Shown here: one piece after another, positions 37,140 through 46,658 of the stretch
How the letters are laid out: each line of letters opens with the position of its first letter
Numbering within the stretch: the stretch's first letter is position 1
Source: Peribacillus frigoritolerans
Lineage (GTDB): Bacteria > Bacillota > Bacilli > Bacillales > DSM-1321
Direction of reading: 5' to 3'
DNA length: 64,000 nucleotides
Assembly: GCA_030562215.1 (NCBI GenBank)
Contig: JAUPFL010000002.1
Coordinates: 186,001 to 250,000 of the forward strand
Translations under genes and position numbers: made by a program
Notes under the pieces: model-generated
What the model was told of the DNA's origin: nothing
The model's database searches: none
What the model saw: the letters and a program-made list of their open reading frames with translations, nothing else

Positions 37140-37928
37140 TTAAAAATTAAATGATGGTGGAGTAGTCGGAGAGTCACAACGACGGTCATTTACGTCGCAA
37201 ATACCACCATGTGAATCTACAATAACTTGTCGAGTCACTGTAATTGTAGTGCGTAGTACAACCTTGACTAAAATGGCATCGGTAGTAACAACTCCCGTGC
37301 CGGTGACGAATGGAGTTCCTGCTTGAGTAAAGATTCCTTCTATTACAAATGGGGATTCTATTACTGTATCCTCAGGGCATGCACCTGGAAAATCTGTATG
37401 CTCCTGGAATGGTAAACTCGTTGAAAGTACGGCTGTTGCAGGAGTGGTTGCTCCTGGTGCCAAAAATGTTACCGTAATAGTTACAGGAATAAGCCCGATG
37501 TTAACGACTTTGTCCCTAATGATTGTCGTGTTACGTGTAACACCAGCTAGATTCGGTACAACAGCTACTGAAAGAATAGTGGAGCCTGCTGGAATTGCAG
37601 GAGTAAACGCGGTAAAAGGAAATGTTGCTTCTGCAACCTTTTGTACCATTTTTGAGCCTACAACTGAATTAACGAGGACACAGTCGCTGTTTAATGGTGC
37701 AGCAAGTTCGCGTTCTGGAGCTTTAAAATTACATTTGCAAGCAGAAACGTCATCAGACTTACAAACCTTACATGATTTTTTGCATTTTGAATGAGAATCA
37801 AATTTTGAATGAGAATCAAATCTTGAATCATTCTTGAATCTTGAATCACTCCCAAAACCCCAGTCGCTGTCGGAACATGCAGAACCCCAGTTGCTGTGCA
37901 TTGGATTATTTTTACCGAAATTTCCCAT
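37140..37928 (-). CDS. Probable spore outer-layer protein with SPOCS-like beta domain
   Basis: 262 residues. The N-terminal 70 residues are low-complexity, rich in Ser/Asp/Cys, with repeats DSRFDSHSKFDSHS and CKKSCKVCKSDD. The rest is a beta-rich Thr/Val/Pro domain (~75-245): IPAGSTILSVAVVPNL, DKVVNIGLIPVTITVTFL, LPFQEHTDFPGACPEDT, ending near CDVNDRRCDS. The LPFQ...PGACPEDT pattern resembles SPOCS (DUF3794) domains of SipL and coat proteins; I hold this at moderate confidence. Cysteines at both ends could cross-link with the Cys-rich protein encoded 117 bases downstream. AAAGGA lies before the ATG. Frame intact. Confidence 0.55.
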   Translation of the reverse strand: MGNFGKNNPMHSNWGSACSDSDWGFGSDSRFKNDSRFDSHSKFDSHSKCKKSCKVCKSDDVSACKCNFKAPERELAAPLNSDCVLVNSVVGSKMVQKVAEATFPFTAFTPAIPAGSTILSVAVVPNLAGVTRNTTIIRDKVVNIGLIPVTITVTFLAPGATTPATAVLSTSLPFQEHTDFPGACPEDTVIESPFVIEGIFTQAGTPFVTGTGVVTTDAILVKVVLRTTITVTRQVIVDSHGGICDVNDRRCDSPTTPPSFNF

Positions 37929-38485
37929 GAAATCTCAATCCTTTCTTGTAACTATTTTTTTCGAAAATGAAATGGAGTGTAGTATCGAACCGTACTAACC
38001 ACTGCCAAAGTTATTTTCGAGTAGTTACAAAATATAGTATTAATAAAATAAGGTAATTGCTTGGACAGGTTGCTTATATTTCCGGACAAACTATAAATAT
38101 TTATAGGTTTATAATTTAGCATTAGCGGTTGTATGGAACGCGGTAAAGAAATGGATGAATCCAAAAGGGAGGCAAAAAGTTAAACATTGAAAAGCAATGC
38201 CTGAGAAAATACTGATAAACCCAAAAAGGGCTTCTATGCTCGGTTTTTACAAAAAGTGAACAAAGAAGTCCTAGGCTCTTTAAGGCATCCCAACGAAGTT
38301 TCGTTTCCATTACCGAAGTTTAGATCTATGAGGTTTATAGAGGGAAATTCAACCGTTAACTCTATAATAATGTTCGAGGTGTTTTTACCGTTTTTCTAAT
38401 TCGACTGGGGTTGGTAAAGGGGTATGCAGGTTAGCAGACAAGTAAGAGATATATGCTATAATTAGCCAAAAAAGGAGAAATATTT
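37929..38485. other. Intergenic region with coding remnant
   Basis: 556 bases. 38107-38190 is a 28-codon frame after a stop (AVVWNAVKKWMNPKGRQKV) with no start, probably the tail of a lost gene. The left part should carry the promoter of the coat-like gene; the right end has AAAGGAG for the small ORF at 38486. Nothing else supportable. Confidence 0.35.
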
Positions 38486-38659
38486 TTGACGACGTTAATT
38501 ATAATCTCTGTATATATAACTATTACACTTGTATCGCTCTTTACTTTCGCTGGGCCTTATTCGCCATTGGTTGGACTTGCAGTCGGGATCCCTATACATA
38601 TTCTAATATTACTTACACAAATATATAAAGAAATAAAAGTAATATCTAAAAAGCTATAG
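38486..38659 (+). CDS. Small membrane protein
   Basis: 57-residue protein with two hydrophobic helices (ITITLVSLFTF and LVGLAVGIPIHILILL) and a basic C-terminus (KVISKKL). TTG start with AAAGGAG nine bases upstream. No family recognised. It lies 79 bases before the DUF4083 gene. Confidence 0.5.
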   Translation: MTTLIIISVYITITLVSLFTFAGPYSPLVGLAVGIPIHILILLTQIYKEIKVISKKL

Positions 38660-38738
38660 TAATAGCTTTTGCCAACTCTATGTCCTGTGCAGTAGATATA
38701 ATTATAGTTATTCCGAAAAAAGAAAGGAGTGGGGGTAT

Positions 38739-38918
38739 TTGGGTTTAAATATCGGTGATTTAGTATATCAACTAATTATGTTTATTTTATTGTTTGGTAT
38801 GATTTTTGCAGTTTACTTTTTTGTTCGTTCTCTTCTTGCAAGGTCAAACAAATCCAATAGAATGGAACAAAAACTTGATAGAGTTATTGAGCTGCTTGAA
38901 AAGGATAAAAGAGAGTAA
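38739..38918 (+). CDS. DUF4083 family small membrane protein
   Basis: 59-residue protein: one membrane helix (LIMFILLFGMIFAVYFFV) then a coiled-coil tail (NRMEQKLDRVIELLEKDK), the DUF4083 pattern. TTG start; GAAAGGAG upstream. Function unknown. Confidence 0.75.
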   Translation: MGLNIGDLVYQLIMFILLFGMIFAVYFFVRSLLARSNKSNRMEQKLDRVIELLEKDKRE

Positions 38919-38993
38919 TTTCTTTATATCCTTTTCATTTTTTTGTTCCCTGGTCAGGTCAATAAGAAGTCGGATATAACTTAGTGATTTCAT

Positions 38994-39476
38994 CTAGTGT
39001 AAAAAGATTATGGAGCATATAACCGCAAAGATAAAGAAACCTCCCGGGTCAATAAAGTATGTAGCCAATCCGAAACCAATATGTATTAATCCAGATAACC
39101 AGAAACGAATATTGTAAAACTTCATTGAGATAAATTCAGCCATCAGTGAGACTGGTAAGCCATACAAGAAATTTCCAATTAAACTATAAAAAAGCACAAC
39201 CATAATGATCAGGAAATCTCCATCCAATTTAAAGGATGGTTCTTCAAAAATCGAAACAAGAAATAAACCAATTGTAAAGGTCACTGATGAGTAGAAGGCC
39301 ACTTTGATTTTTCTGAATTTGTCTTTAAACAGAAGCTTCCTAATGACAGGAAATACGAACGCGATCGTTATAATAGCGAGTAAAGTTTTAATTAGTATGG
39401 GTGTAGATGAAACGAGTACTATTGTTAGCAGAACAGCCATGGAAAAAACAAGAATATAAGAATTTCCTTTTATCAT
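38994..39476 (-). CDS. Hypothetical membrane protein
   Basis: 160-residue protein with five hydrophobic segments (~7-25, 27-45, 60-78, 88-105, 128-158). GAGG five bases upstream marks the ATG at 39476; the frame opens further to 39584 without a ribosome site. The last residues (SIIFLH) may be altered by an indel in a T-run at 39003, which in the other frame would add about 15 residues. Function unknown. Confidence 0.6.
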   Translation of the reverse strand: MIKGNSYILVFSMAVLLTIVLVSSTPILIKTLLAIITIAFVFPVIRKLLFKDKFRKIKVAFYSSVTFTIGLFLVSIFEEPSFKLDGDFLIIMVVLFYSLIGNFLYGLPVSLMAEFISMKFYNIRFWLSGLIHIGFGLATYFIDPGGFFIFAVICSIIFLH

Positions 39477-39750
39477 AAATACCTCGGACCTTTTTACCTC
39501 ATTGTACAATAAGCTGAAGTTAGTGGGAATTAGATGTCGCGAACAAATTTCAATGAATGAATAAGTTGTCCGGCAGAGCTGCATGAAATCTCCAAACAGT
39601 AAAATTACGTGCGGATATACTGTTAATTTAGTTCGTGAGGGTGGTTAAAAAAAAGTTTCCGGTGATTTTTGTGTCATTATCCTAATTAGAACATAAGTTG
39701 AATTAACCCATTTAATTTTTTCCTCCTAAACAAATAAGGAGATGTTTCTA

Positions 39751-39927
39751 TTGTCAAATTGTGGTCATGATTCAAATTGCGGTAACGATATTGGTGGATT
39801 TGGTGGCGGTTTCGCTTTTATAGTCGTATTGTTCATCCTTTTAATCATCGTTGGAGCTGCTTGTTTCGGCGGCGATGGAGGTAACGATTGCTGTTATCCC
39901 GTTCAAGGATATGGCGGTTTCTGCTAA
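39751..39927 (+). CDS. YjcZ family sporulation protein
   Basis: 58-residue protein with a Cys/Gly/Asn-rich start (NCGHDSNCGNDIGGFGGGF), one membrane helix (FIVVLFILLIIVGAACF) and a Gly/Cys/Tyr tail. This is the YjcZ-type sporulation protein pattern. AAGGAG points to the TTG at 39751 rather than the ATG at 39742. Terminator follows. Confidence 0.8.
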   Translation: MSNCGHDSNCGNDIGGFGGGFAFIVVLFILLIIVGAACFGGDGGNDCCYPVQGYGGFC

Positions 39928-39942
39928 CAAATGTATAAAGAA

Positions 39943-39971
39943 AAGCCGACCTTTATTGGTCGGCTTCTTTT
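39943..39971. terminator. Terminator shared with convergent hydrolase
   Basis: AAGCCGACC pairs with GGTCGGCTT around TTTATT, then a T-rich run. Confidence 0.85.
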
Positions 39972-39995
39972 ATGCTGATTTATTCGCTTATTCCT

Positions 39996-40838
39996 TTATC
40001 GCGAAGTAAGCTTCATGACTGAATCGATAATTATATCCCAGTCTTCACTATGAATTTCATGCCCTGATCCATCAAGAGTCACTAATTCAGCTTGAGGGAT
40101 GGCTTTCGTAAGAGCAAGCCCGTGCTCGTAGGGCAAGGCTGGATCTTCTGTGCCATGAATGATGAGGACAGGTACGGAGATCTCACCCATTCGATCGAAA
40201 TATTCGTCCCCGCCAGCAAGCATGGCATGATTGAATCTGCTTGGTAGTTGTTTGGCACGGTCCGCCTCTCTTGTTGCCAGTTTATGCATTCTTTCCTGCT
40301 CATAAGGTTTGGAACCGGCTAAAGTTTTCCATCCATCCGCAAGAAAAGCGATGACCGCCTCTCGATTTGACCAATCTATGGAAGCACTCTTTGCATGATG
40401 ATCCAATATGCTCTGGTCCATTGGAGGCAGTTTTTCCATTACAGTCCCGAACACACTTGATGCAATTAGCGTAAGTGTAGTTACGCGTTCCGGATATCTT
40501 AAGGCAAGAATCTGGCCGACCATACCGCCTAGGGACATTCCAACGATAGAAGCCCGCCCTATGGAATAAGCCTCCAGGACACCTGCGGCATCGTCAGCCA
40601 AATCCGTTATTGTATAGTTGGAGGTACCGGGTTCATAAACGGTAGATCGTCCGAGATCCCGATGATCGTAACGAATGACGAACCTCCCCGAATCGGCGAG
40701 GCGGAGACAGAAGTCATCATCCCACCAGTCTAATGAAGACATGGCTCCCATGATCAAAAGCACGGCAGGGTCCTTAGGGTTCCCAAAGCTTTCTGTACAT
40801 ATATCCACTTTATTTATTTTCAGTATCTGTTCACTCAT
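39996..40838 (-). CDS. Alpha/beta hydrolase
   Basis: 280-residue serine hydrolase. Oxyanion region VLLIMGAMSS, nucleophile elbow GMSLGG (Ser), acid in HGTEDPALP (Asp) and catalytic His in DGSGHEIHSED. A YDHRDLGRST segment follows the second strand, as in carboxylesterase/lactonase-like enzymes. Substrate unknown. GGAGG fits the ATG at 40838; the frame opens to 40913. Intact, single gene. Confidence 0.9.
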   Translation of the reverse strand: MSEQILKINKVDICTESFGNPKDPAVLLIMGAMSSLDWWDDDFCLRLADSGRFVIRYDHRDLGRSTVYEPGTSNYTITDLADDAAGVLEAYSIGRASIVGMSLGGMVGQILALRYPERVTTLTLIASSVFGTVMEKLPPMDQSILDHHAKSASIDWSNREAVIAFLADGWKTLAGSKPYEQERMHKLATREADRAKQLPSRFNHAMLAGGDEYFDRMGEISVPVLIIHGTEDPALPYEHGLALTKAIPQAELVTLDGSGHEIHSEDWDIIIDSVMKLTSR

Positions 40839-41072
40839 GTTTTTTACCTCCGTATTAAATATTATCCAATAGCCGTTACCGTGGCGCAGATCAATATATA
40901 CTTTCCGGAGCATGATGATTGGCCTACGCTTTTAATTATCGCAGTCTAACCCACTTAATAATCATGACGCGGCCTCCTTTTAATATTTGTAAAATGGGAG
41001 GTATCCCTATATTACTTTAACATGGCGGATTTTTTTGTGCCACCAAATTTTCCCACATTTCCATGCGGACAG

Positions 41073-41122
41073 AAAACCCCGAATACAGAGCACCTTTTTT
41101 GGTGCCATTCATTCGGGGTTTT
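41073..41122. terminator. Terminator after 3-hydroxybutyrate dehydrogenase
   Basis: AAAACCCCGAAT and CACC pair with GGTG and ATTCGGGGTTTT with internal mismatches; T-run on the minus-strand exit side. Confidence 0.8.
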
Positions 41123-41140
41123 TAACATGCATTTTCGTTT

Positions 41141-41917
41141 TTATTGAGCTGTATATCCGCCATCTAACACGGCTGCCTGGCCTGTGATGCCCCGTGCCTT
41201 GTCGCTTGCGAGGAAAATGGCGTAGTCGGCAATTTCGCTTACATCGAGTAAGCGGTTTTGTGGGACAAGCGGATAGATGACATCTTCCAAAACGCTTTCT
41301 AGCGGTACTTGTCTTGTTTTAGCCAGGTCCTCCAATTGACCGCGGACGAGAGGCGTGTCTACGTATCCTGGGCAAAGGGCATTGACGGTTATGCCAAAAG
41401 AGGCGCTTTCCAAGGCGGCGACTTTCGTCAAGCCGATTACACCGTGTTTGGCACTATTGTACGCTGCTTTGTTGGCGAATCCAATCAGACCGTTAATGGA
41501 AGAGATGTTGATGATTCTGCCGAAGCCTTGTTCTTTCATGATTGGCAAAACGTTCTTAATTGAGATGAATGGCGCGGTCAGCATGATTTTGATCATCAGT
41601 TCGAATTTTTCAGTTGGAAACTCTTCAATTGGTGCAACATGCTGAAGGCCAGCGTTATTGATGAAAATATCTATTCGTCCATATTTGTCTTTAGCTTGTT
41701 TGATTAGTTGGATAATATCCCCTTCACTTGTTACGTCAGCTTTTAAGCCGATAACCTCCAAGCCGTTGTTCCTTAGGTCTAGAGCAGCTTTTTCAACTGT
41801 GTTTTGATCAAGGTCGGACAAAACGACCTTTGCTCCATTTTCAGCAAATATCTTTCCAATCTCAAAGCCGATTCCTCTAGCAGATCCGGTAATTATCGCC
41901 ACTTTATCTTTAACCAT
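41141..41917 (-). CDS. 3-hydroxybutyrate dehydrogenase (SDR family)
   Basis: 258-residue NAD-dependent short-chain dehydrogenase converting D-3-hydroxybutyrate to acetoacetate. TGSARGIG cofactor motif, NNAG, catalytic Ser in ISSINGL and YNSAKHG (Tyr, Lys). The specific features LQHVAPIEEFP and WIKDKVAIITG-type start match 3-hydroxybutyrate dehydrogenases (B. subtilis YxjF). GGAGGAATG fits the ATG at 41917. It is divergent from the hydroxyacyl-CoA dehydrogenase/thiolase operon and close to GntP/scoAB; in B. subtilis yxjC-scoAB-yxjF lie together. No sigma-54 box was seen on its own strand. Confidence 0.9.
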   Translation of the reverse strand: MVKDKVAIITGSARGIGFEIGKIFAENGAKVVLSDLDQNTVEKAALDLRNNGLEVIGLKADVTSEGDIIQLIKQAKDKYGRIDIFINNAGLQHVAPIEEFPTEKFELMIKIMLTAPFISIKNVLPIMKEQGFGRIINISSINGLIGFANKAAYNSAKHGVIGLTKVAALESASFGITVNALCPGYVDTPLVRGQLEDLAKTRQVPLESVLEDVIYPLVPQNRLLDVSEIADYAIFLASDKARGITGQAAVLDGGYTAQ

Positions 41918-41977
41918 ATTACATTCCTCCAATAAAAAATGTAATGGTCCAGGTCTGTCATTTTATGTCGTAAACAG

Positions 41978-42001
41978 GGAATATTCCACGGAGTAAACTC
42001 C
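41978..42001. promoter_or_regulatory. Candidate enhancer dyads upstream of hydroxyacyl-CoA dehydrogenase promoter
   Basis: GGAATATTCC (perfect, 41978-41987) followed by GGAGT-AA-ACTCC (41990-42001), 105-128 bases before the sigma-54 -24 element. Fits an upstream activating site for the regulator at 44357; also within reach of the divergent dehydrogenase. Confidence 0.4.
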
Positions 42002-42105
42002 ATTGGAAATATAAAGGGAAGGTTATAAAAATATGGTTTAGGTTAATGAGTAAGAGTCTATCATGATTTTCAAGATAAAAAAGAATTTTATTTCCCCTTA
42101 TCGTT

Positions 42106-42119
42106 GGCATGGATATTGC
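42106..42119 (+). promoter_or_regulatory. Sigma-54 promoter for hydroxyacyl-CoA dehydrogenase/thiolase
   Basis: GGCATGGATATTGC with exact -24/-12 spacing, 53 bases before the start codon. Nearly identical to the promoters at 5426 (minus) and 7479. Confidence 0.85.
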
Positions 42120-42172
42120 ATATATAAAAAGGTGAGTAAATAAAGGTAATTGAAACGGAAAGGGGAAGCTGG

Positions 42173-43120
42173 ATGATTAAAAAAATAGCCATTATCGGTT
42201 CAGGTGTAATGGGTAGTGGAATCGCTCAGTCTTTTGCAGTTAGCGGGTATATCGTCACCATTAACGATATAAAGGAAGAGTTGCTATACCATGCCCAAAA
42301 TCGAATTTCTGAGAATCTATCACTGCTCATTGAAGAAGGGGCTTTGACTGATAAGGAAAAGCAAGGTGCTTTAGCGAATATTACATACAATTTAGATTTG
42401 GAAGGGGCAGTAAGGGATGCTGATTTTATCATTGAGGCAATTCCGGAAGTCATCGAGCTGAAATTAAATCTATTTCAGCAACTGGAGGAAATAATCAAAC
42501 CGGATGCAATTGTTGCTTCAAATACATCGACCTTTCCGATTACTCAATTGATGGAGAAGGCCTCGTTTGCGGAGCGAATGGTCATCACGCATTTCTTTAA
42601 TCCTGGCCATTTGGTTCCATTGGTTGAAATTGTTCAGCATGACGAAACGAAGCCGGAAATCGTCAAGACAACAATGGATTTAATGCGTAAAATCGGCAAG
42701 TCTCCGATTCTCTTGAAAAAAGAAATAGCAGGATTCATTGCCAATCGTCTCCAGACTGCCTTGATGCGGGAAGCCTTTTATTTATTGAAAGAGGGCGTTG
42801 CCGATGCTGAGGATATCGATACGGCGATAACGGCTGGACCAGGTTTTCGATGGGCATTTACCGGGCCGATCGAGATTGCTGATTTTGGCGGACTTGATAC
42901 ATGGCAGCGCGTTTTCGATAATGTTTCACCGGTATTGGACCAGAGTAAGGAAGCCCCTGATTTGATTCGTGATTTGGTGGCTGAGGGAAAGCTGGGGACG
43001 AAGTCGGGAGAAGGCATTTTTACGTATGAAGAATCTACCGTTTCTCAAAAAATCAATGAGAGGGACCGCAATTTTATTAAACTGGGAAAATTAAAAAAGG
43101 AGAAGGAGGAAGTATTATGA
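42173..43120 (+). CDS. 3-hydroxyacyl-CoA (3-hydroxybutyryl-CoA) dehydrogenase
   Basis: 315-residue NAD-dependent enzyme that interconverts 3-hydroxybutyryl-CoA and acetoacetyl-CoA. Rossmann motif [16 protein letters not shown] at the N-terminus, catalytic NTSTFPI and [16 protein letters not shown] with the His, and the C-terminal helical domain ([30 protein letters not shown]). Its ATGA end overlaps the thiolase start by four bases. Driven by a sigma-54 promoter. Homologous to B. subtilis MmgB. Frame intact. Confidence 0.9.
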   Translation: MIKKIAIIGSGVMGSGIAQSFAVSGYIVTINDIKEELLYHAQNRISENLSLLIEEGALTDKEKQGALANITYNLDLEGAVRDADFIIEAIPEVIELKLNLFQQLEEIIKPDAIVASNTSTFPITQLMEKASFAERMVITHFFNPGHLVPLVEIVQHDETKPEIVKTTMDLMRKIGKSPILLKKEIAGFIANRLQTALMREAFYLLKEGVADAEDIDTAITAGPGFRWAFTGPIEIADFGGLDTWQRVFDNVSPVLDQSKEAPDLIRDLVAEGKLGTKSGEGIFTYEESTVSQKINERDRNFIKLGKLKKEKEEVL

Positions 43121-44292
43121 GAGAAGTAGTGATTGTAGGGGCAGCAAGAACACCAGTTGGTGCGTTTGGAGGCAGTCTTGCCAATGTTTCGGCGGTTGAC
43201 TTGGGAGTTGTGGCCGCCAAGGAAGCGATTAAGCGTGCAAATATCTCGGCTGACATGATCGATGAGGTATTGGTTGGAAATATTCTATCTGCTGGATTAG
43301 GGCAAAATGTGGCACGTCAGGTTGCGATTCATGCAGGAATTCCGGAAACAACGCCGGCCATGGCGATTAATAAACTTTGCGGATCTGGCCTCCGTACGGT
43401 CATAATGGGAGCGCAATTCATTGCCCTTGGTGATGCCGATGTGATTCTTGCCGGCGGTATTGAGAGCATGAGCAATGCCCCGTATTTACTGCCAAATTAT
43501 CGTTTTGGGCAGAAAATGGGCAATGCCGAAGCAGTCGATTCCATGACTTATGACGCCTTAACGGATGTTTTCAATCAATATCATATGGGCGTGACTGCGG
43601 AAAATATTGCCGAGCAGTGGGGAATCAGCCGGGAAAAGCAGGATGAATTTGCTTTAAATAGCCAAATGAAAGCTGAAAAGGCGCAGCTTGAAGGACGATT
43701 TGCAGAGGAAATCGCACCTGTTGAATATAAACGCAGAGGAAAGACGATCTTGGTGGACCAAGATGAACACCCACGTCATGGGCTGACGATAGACCAGCTA
43801 ACGAAGCTGCGTCCTGCATTTAAGGAAAATGGAACGGTTACGGCAGGAAATGCATCCGGAATCAATGATGGGGGTGCGATGTTAGTCCTGATGTCTAAAG
43901 AAAAAGCGGACGAGCTCGGACTGGAAGCATTAGCGACAATCAAAACATATGCAAACGCCGCGCTTGATCCGAAAATCATGGGATACGGTCCAGTTCCTGC
44001 GACAAGGAAAGCTTTGGCAAAAGCGGGATTGACAATAGATGATATTGATTTGATGGAAGTGAATGAAGCCTTTGCGGCACAGTCGCTCGCCGTGCTTAAG
44101 GACCTTGAACTGAAGCCGGAGAAAGTGAATGTGAATGGCGGGGCGATTGCCCTGGGTCATCCGGTAGGCGCTTCCGGTGCCCGCATCTTAGTGACTTTAT
44201 TGTATGAAATGAAGCGCCGCGATGCCAAAACAGGCCTTGCCACCTTATGTATCGGCGGCGGACAGGGAACTGCGCTGATTGTGGAACGGTAA
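43117..44292 (+). CDS. Acetyl-CoA C-acetyltransferase (thiolase)
   Basis: 391-residue thiolase cleaving acetoacetyl-CoA to two acetyl-CoA. Nucleophile Cys88 in [11 protein letters not shown]; His in [14 protein letters not shown]; second Cys in LCIGGGQG. The NEAFAAQ motif is present. Translationally coupled to the hydroxyacyl-CoA dehydrogenase (ATG overlaps its stop). Frame intact. Similar to B. subtilis MmgA. Confidence 0.95.
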   Translation: MREVVIVGAARTPVGAFGGSLANVSAVDLGVVAAKEAIKRANISADMIDEVLVGNILSAGLGQNVARQVAIHAGIPETTPAMAINKLCGSGLRTVIMGAQFIALGDADVILAGGIESMSNAPYLLPNYRFGQKMGNAEAVDSMTYDALTDVFNQYHMGVTAENIAEQWGISREKQDEFALNSQMKAEKAQLEGRFAEEIAPVEYKRRGKTILVDQDEHPRHGLTIDQLTKLRPAFKENGTVTAGNASGINDGGAMLVLMSKEKADELGLEALATIKTYANAALDPKIMGYGPVPATRKALAKAGLTIDDIDLMEVNEAFAAQSLAVLKDLELKPEKVNVNGGAIALGHPVGASGARILVTLLYEMKRRDAKTGLATLCIGGGQGTALIVER

Positions 44293-44356
44293 TGACTTGG
44301 CCCCATTTTCCTATGATATAATGGAGGAAAATTCAGACGGGTTAAGGAGAATAGGA

Positions 44357-46024
44357 ATGGCCAGCGATAATGAAACTATTCAATTGGAATTAGTGAAAGC
44401 GATATTGGAAGAATTGCCTTTTGGTGTTTTGGTAACGAAAAACGAAAAAGAAATCGTTCTATGCAATCGCGTATTATCCGAGGCTTTTGCTGAGAATCAA
44501 TTTGATCGGCAAATAAATTTGATTTTAGAAAAAACCTTGTACCAGCTGTAAATACTCCGATCCGTTTGAATGATAATAATGGGATCGTCAGAAAAGCCAT
44601 CATTCAAATGGGTGATGCGGAGTATCAGATTTACCTCCTATTATTTACAAATAATAAAAGTGATTTTCTTAATATCGATAATCATGAAGAACTTCTGTTT
44701 AAGGATATTATCGAGTTTGCCTATGACGGCTTGGTGATGGTCGATACGGAAGGGTATGTCCAAATGCTGAGCCACGCTTATGCGGATTTTCTTGGGGTCG
44801 ATCAGGAAAGCTCCATAGGGAAACATGTAACGGAGGTCATTGAAAACACCCGTATGCATGTGGTCGCCAAAACTGGCAAGCAAGAGGTCGCTGAATTACA
44901 AAAAATTAAAGATAATTATATAATTGCGACCCGCTCCCCGATAAGGAAACAAGGTAAGTTAATAGGGGCGGTCGGGAAGATTCTTTTAAGAATGTCGGGC
45001 AATTTACGGCTCTTTCCAAGCGGATAAATTCACTTGAAGTAGAGCTGAAAAAGTACAAAGGCGATTTTCGCGAGAGAAATAAGGCCTCATATACGTTTGA
45101 TCATTTGATGGGAAGAAGTCCCGCTTTCATGGAAGTGAAAGGTCAAGCCCAAATTGCTGCTAAAAGCGACTCGAATGTATTGATTTTGGGCGAAAGCGGA
45201 ACAGGTAAGGAGCTGTTTGCCCATTCCATTCATAATGACAGCAGAAGGGCCATGGGTGTGTTTGTCAAAGTGAACTGTGCCGCCATCCCGGCGGAGCTGC
45301 TGGAGTCAGAGCTATTTGGCTATGAAGAGGGTTCTTTCACTGGTGCAAAAAAGGCGGAAAAGCTGGCAAGTTCGAAGCGGCTGAAGGCGGGACGATTTTT
45401 CTGGATGAAATCGGCGAGTTGCCACTGCATATGCAGGTGAAGCTGCTCCGTGTTTTACAAGAAAAAGAGATTGAGAGGGTCGGTTCTACGGGAAGTATTC
45501 CGATAGATGTGCGGGTAATCGCTGCAACGAACCGTAATCTGGAGGAAATGGTCTCGAAAGGGGAATTCCGGCTTGATATGTATTACCGGTTGAAAGTTTT
45601 GCAAATCCAGGTTCCTTCCTTAAGGGAGCGACCGGAGGACATTGAAATACTGGTAAATCATTTTGTTGAAAAGTACCAGAACCTTATGAAGAAACGCGTA
45701 ACGGGGATGAGCGATCAAGCTTTACGGCTGCTGCGTCATTATAAATGGCCGGGTAATATTCGCGAGTTGGAGAATATCATTGAACGCGCAATGAATATAG
45801 TTGAAGAAGGGGAAATGATACGTTCCAAGCATCTCCCTAAAGAAATAACGGGTCATAAAGAAGCAGTCTCGATCCGCACTTTAGCTGAAGTAATGGATGA
45901 AACCGAACGGGCTGCAATCGTTTCCTGTCTGGAAATGACTTCTGGTAATAAATCAGAAACGGCAAAGAGACTCGGAGTGAGTCGAACAACACTGTACGAA
46001 AAAATGAATAAATATGGTTTATGA
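44357..46024 (+). CDS. Sigma-54-dependent activator of ketone-body cluster (frameshifted as read)
   Basis: About 556-residue enhancer-binding protein. N-terminal sensor part (~1-110), PAS domain (~115-220, [18 protein letters not shown]), AAA+ domain with [23 protein letters not shown] (GSFTGA variant of the sigma-54 loop), [11 protein letters not shown], arginine-finger region and [10 protein letters not shown], then a Fis-type helix-turn-helix ([18 protein letters not shown]). Breaks near 44550, 44993 (T-run) and 45355 (A-run) are each repaired by one base. AAGGAG precedes the ATG at 44357. It sits between two operons that both have sigma-54 promoters (42106 and 46383), so it probably activates both. 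The signal may be a short-chain fatty acid or 3-hydroxybutyrate. Confidence 0.9.
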
Positions 46025-46033
46025 TTGTAGAAA

Positions 46034-46105
46034 GGACCCTTTTGCCAAAGGGTCCAGACTGTAGGCAAATTCGAAGAAAATCGAGTTTGCCTGCAGTTTT
46101 TTTAT
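46034..46105 (+). terminator. Double terminator after regulator
   Basis: First hairpin GGACCCTTT with AAAGGGTCC (46034-46055). Second ACTGTAGGCAAA with TTTGCCTGCAGT (46058-46097), then T7. The second belongs to the same sequence family as the hairpin at 29488. Confidence 0.85.
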
Positions 46106-46249
46106 TTTAAAAACGTTCAAGGTGCTTTCAGGAATTTGCCTGAAGTGAACGCAATGTTTCATTTAAACACCCCATCCCCATAAGCCTTTACTAGCAATAT
46201 TTTAGTGTGTTAGGAAATCCGTACATAAAACGAGAGCGAATGTAAATAT

Positions 46250-46267
46250 TGTAAGAAAAGGCTTACA
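46250..46267. promoter_or_regulatory. Candidate enhancer dyad upstream of GntP operon
   Basis: TGTAAG-AAAAGG-CTTACA, a perfect 6-base dyad 116-133 bases upstream of the -24 element, the usual distance for a sigma-54 activator site. Confidence 0.5.
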
Positions 46268-46382
46268 CTTTTTTTGGGTTTATACTTGTGTGTACTGAAA
46301 CCTTGACAGTTTTAAGGGATGTTAGGGAAAGAAAATGTTTGAAAAAGCTTTAAAAGATAAGGTTTTTCCTTGTATTTAAGTT

Positions 46383-46396
46383 GGCACAATAATTGC
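46383..46396 (+). promoter_or_regulatory. Sigma-54 promoter for GntP-scoAB operon
   Basis: TTGGCAC-AATAA-TTGC matches the sigma-54 consensus perfectly, including TTGGCAC and the GG-GC spacing. Confidence 0.9.
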
Positions 46397-46482
46397 ATAA
46401 TTACTTTAGTGAATGGCCTATCTGTCATTTTATATTGTGTTTCCACGTAAAATGAAAAGGGATTTCGTAATCAACAGATTTT

Positions 46483-46496
46483 TGAAAGCGTTCTCA
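46483..46496. promoter_or_regulatory. Catabolite response element (CcpA site)
   Basis: TGAAAGCGTTCTCA matches the cre consensus TGWAARCGYTWNCW at 13 of 14 positions. It lies about 75 bases downstream of the predicted sigma-54 start, the right place for a CcpA roadblock. The related B. subtilis genes are catabolite-repressed. Confidence 0.65.
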
Positions 46497-46658
46497 ATAT
46501 TTGGGAATCACTTAGGGAAATCATTCAGCTTGACTTGGGGAAGGCAGGCTTGGATGGTAAAAGCGGAAAAATTAAAAATGTGGAATTTAGGAGATTAATA
46601 GTTCTATTTAAGGGCTTCCGAATTATTTTGGGGCAAGGGGAGAAAAGGGGGAATTGAA

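Larger units (their letters stand above)
46106..46658. other. Long leader/promoter region of GntP-scoAB operon
   Basis: Apart from the enhancer dyad, sigma-54 promoter and cre site listed separately, no gene is supportable. The distance from the -12 element to the GntP start is about 260 bases, giving an unusually long leader of about 250 bases. Confidence 0.5.
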
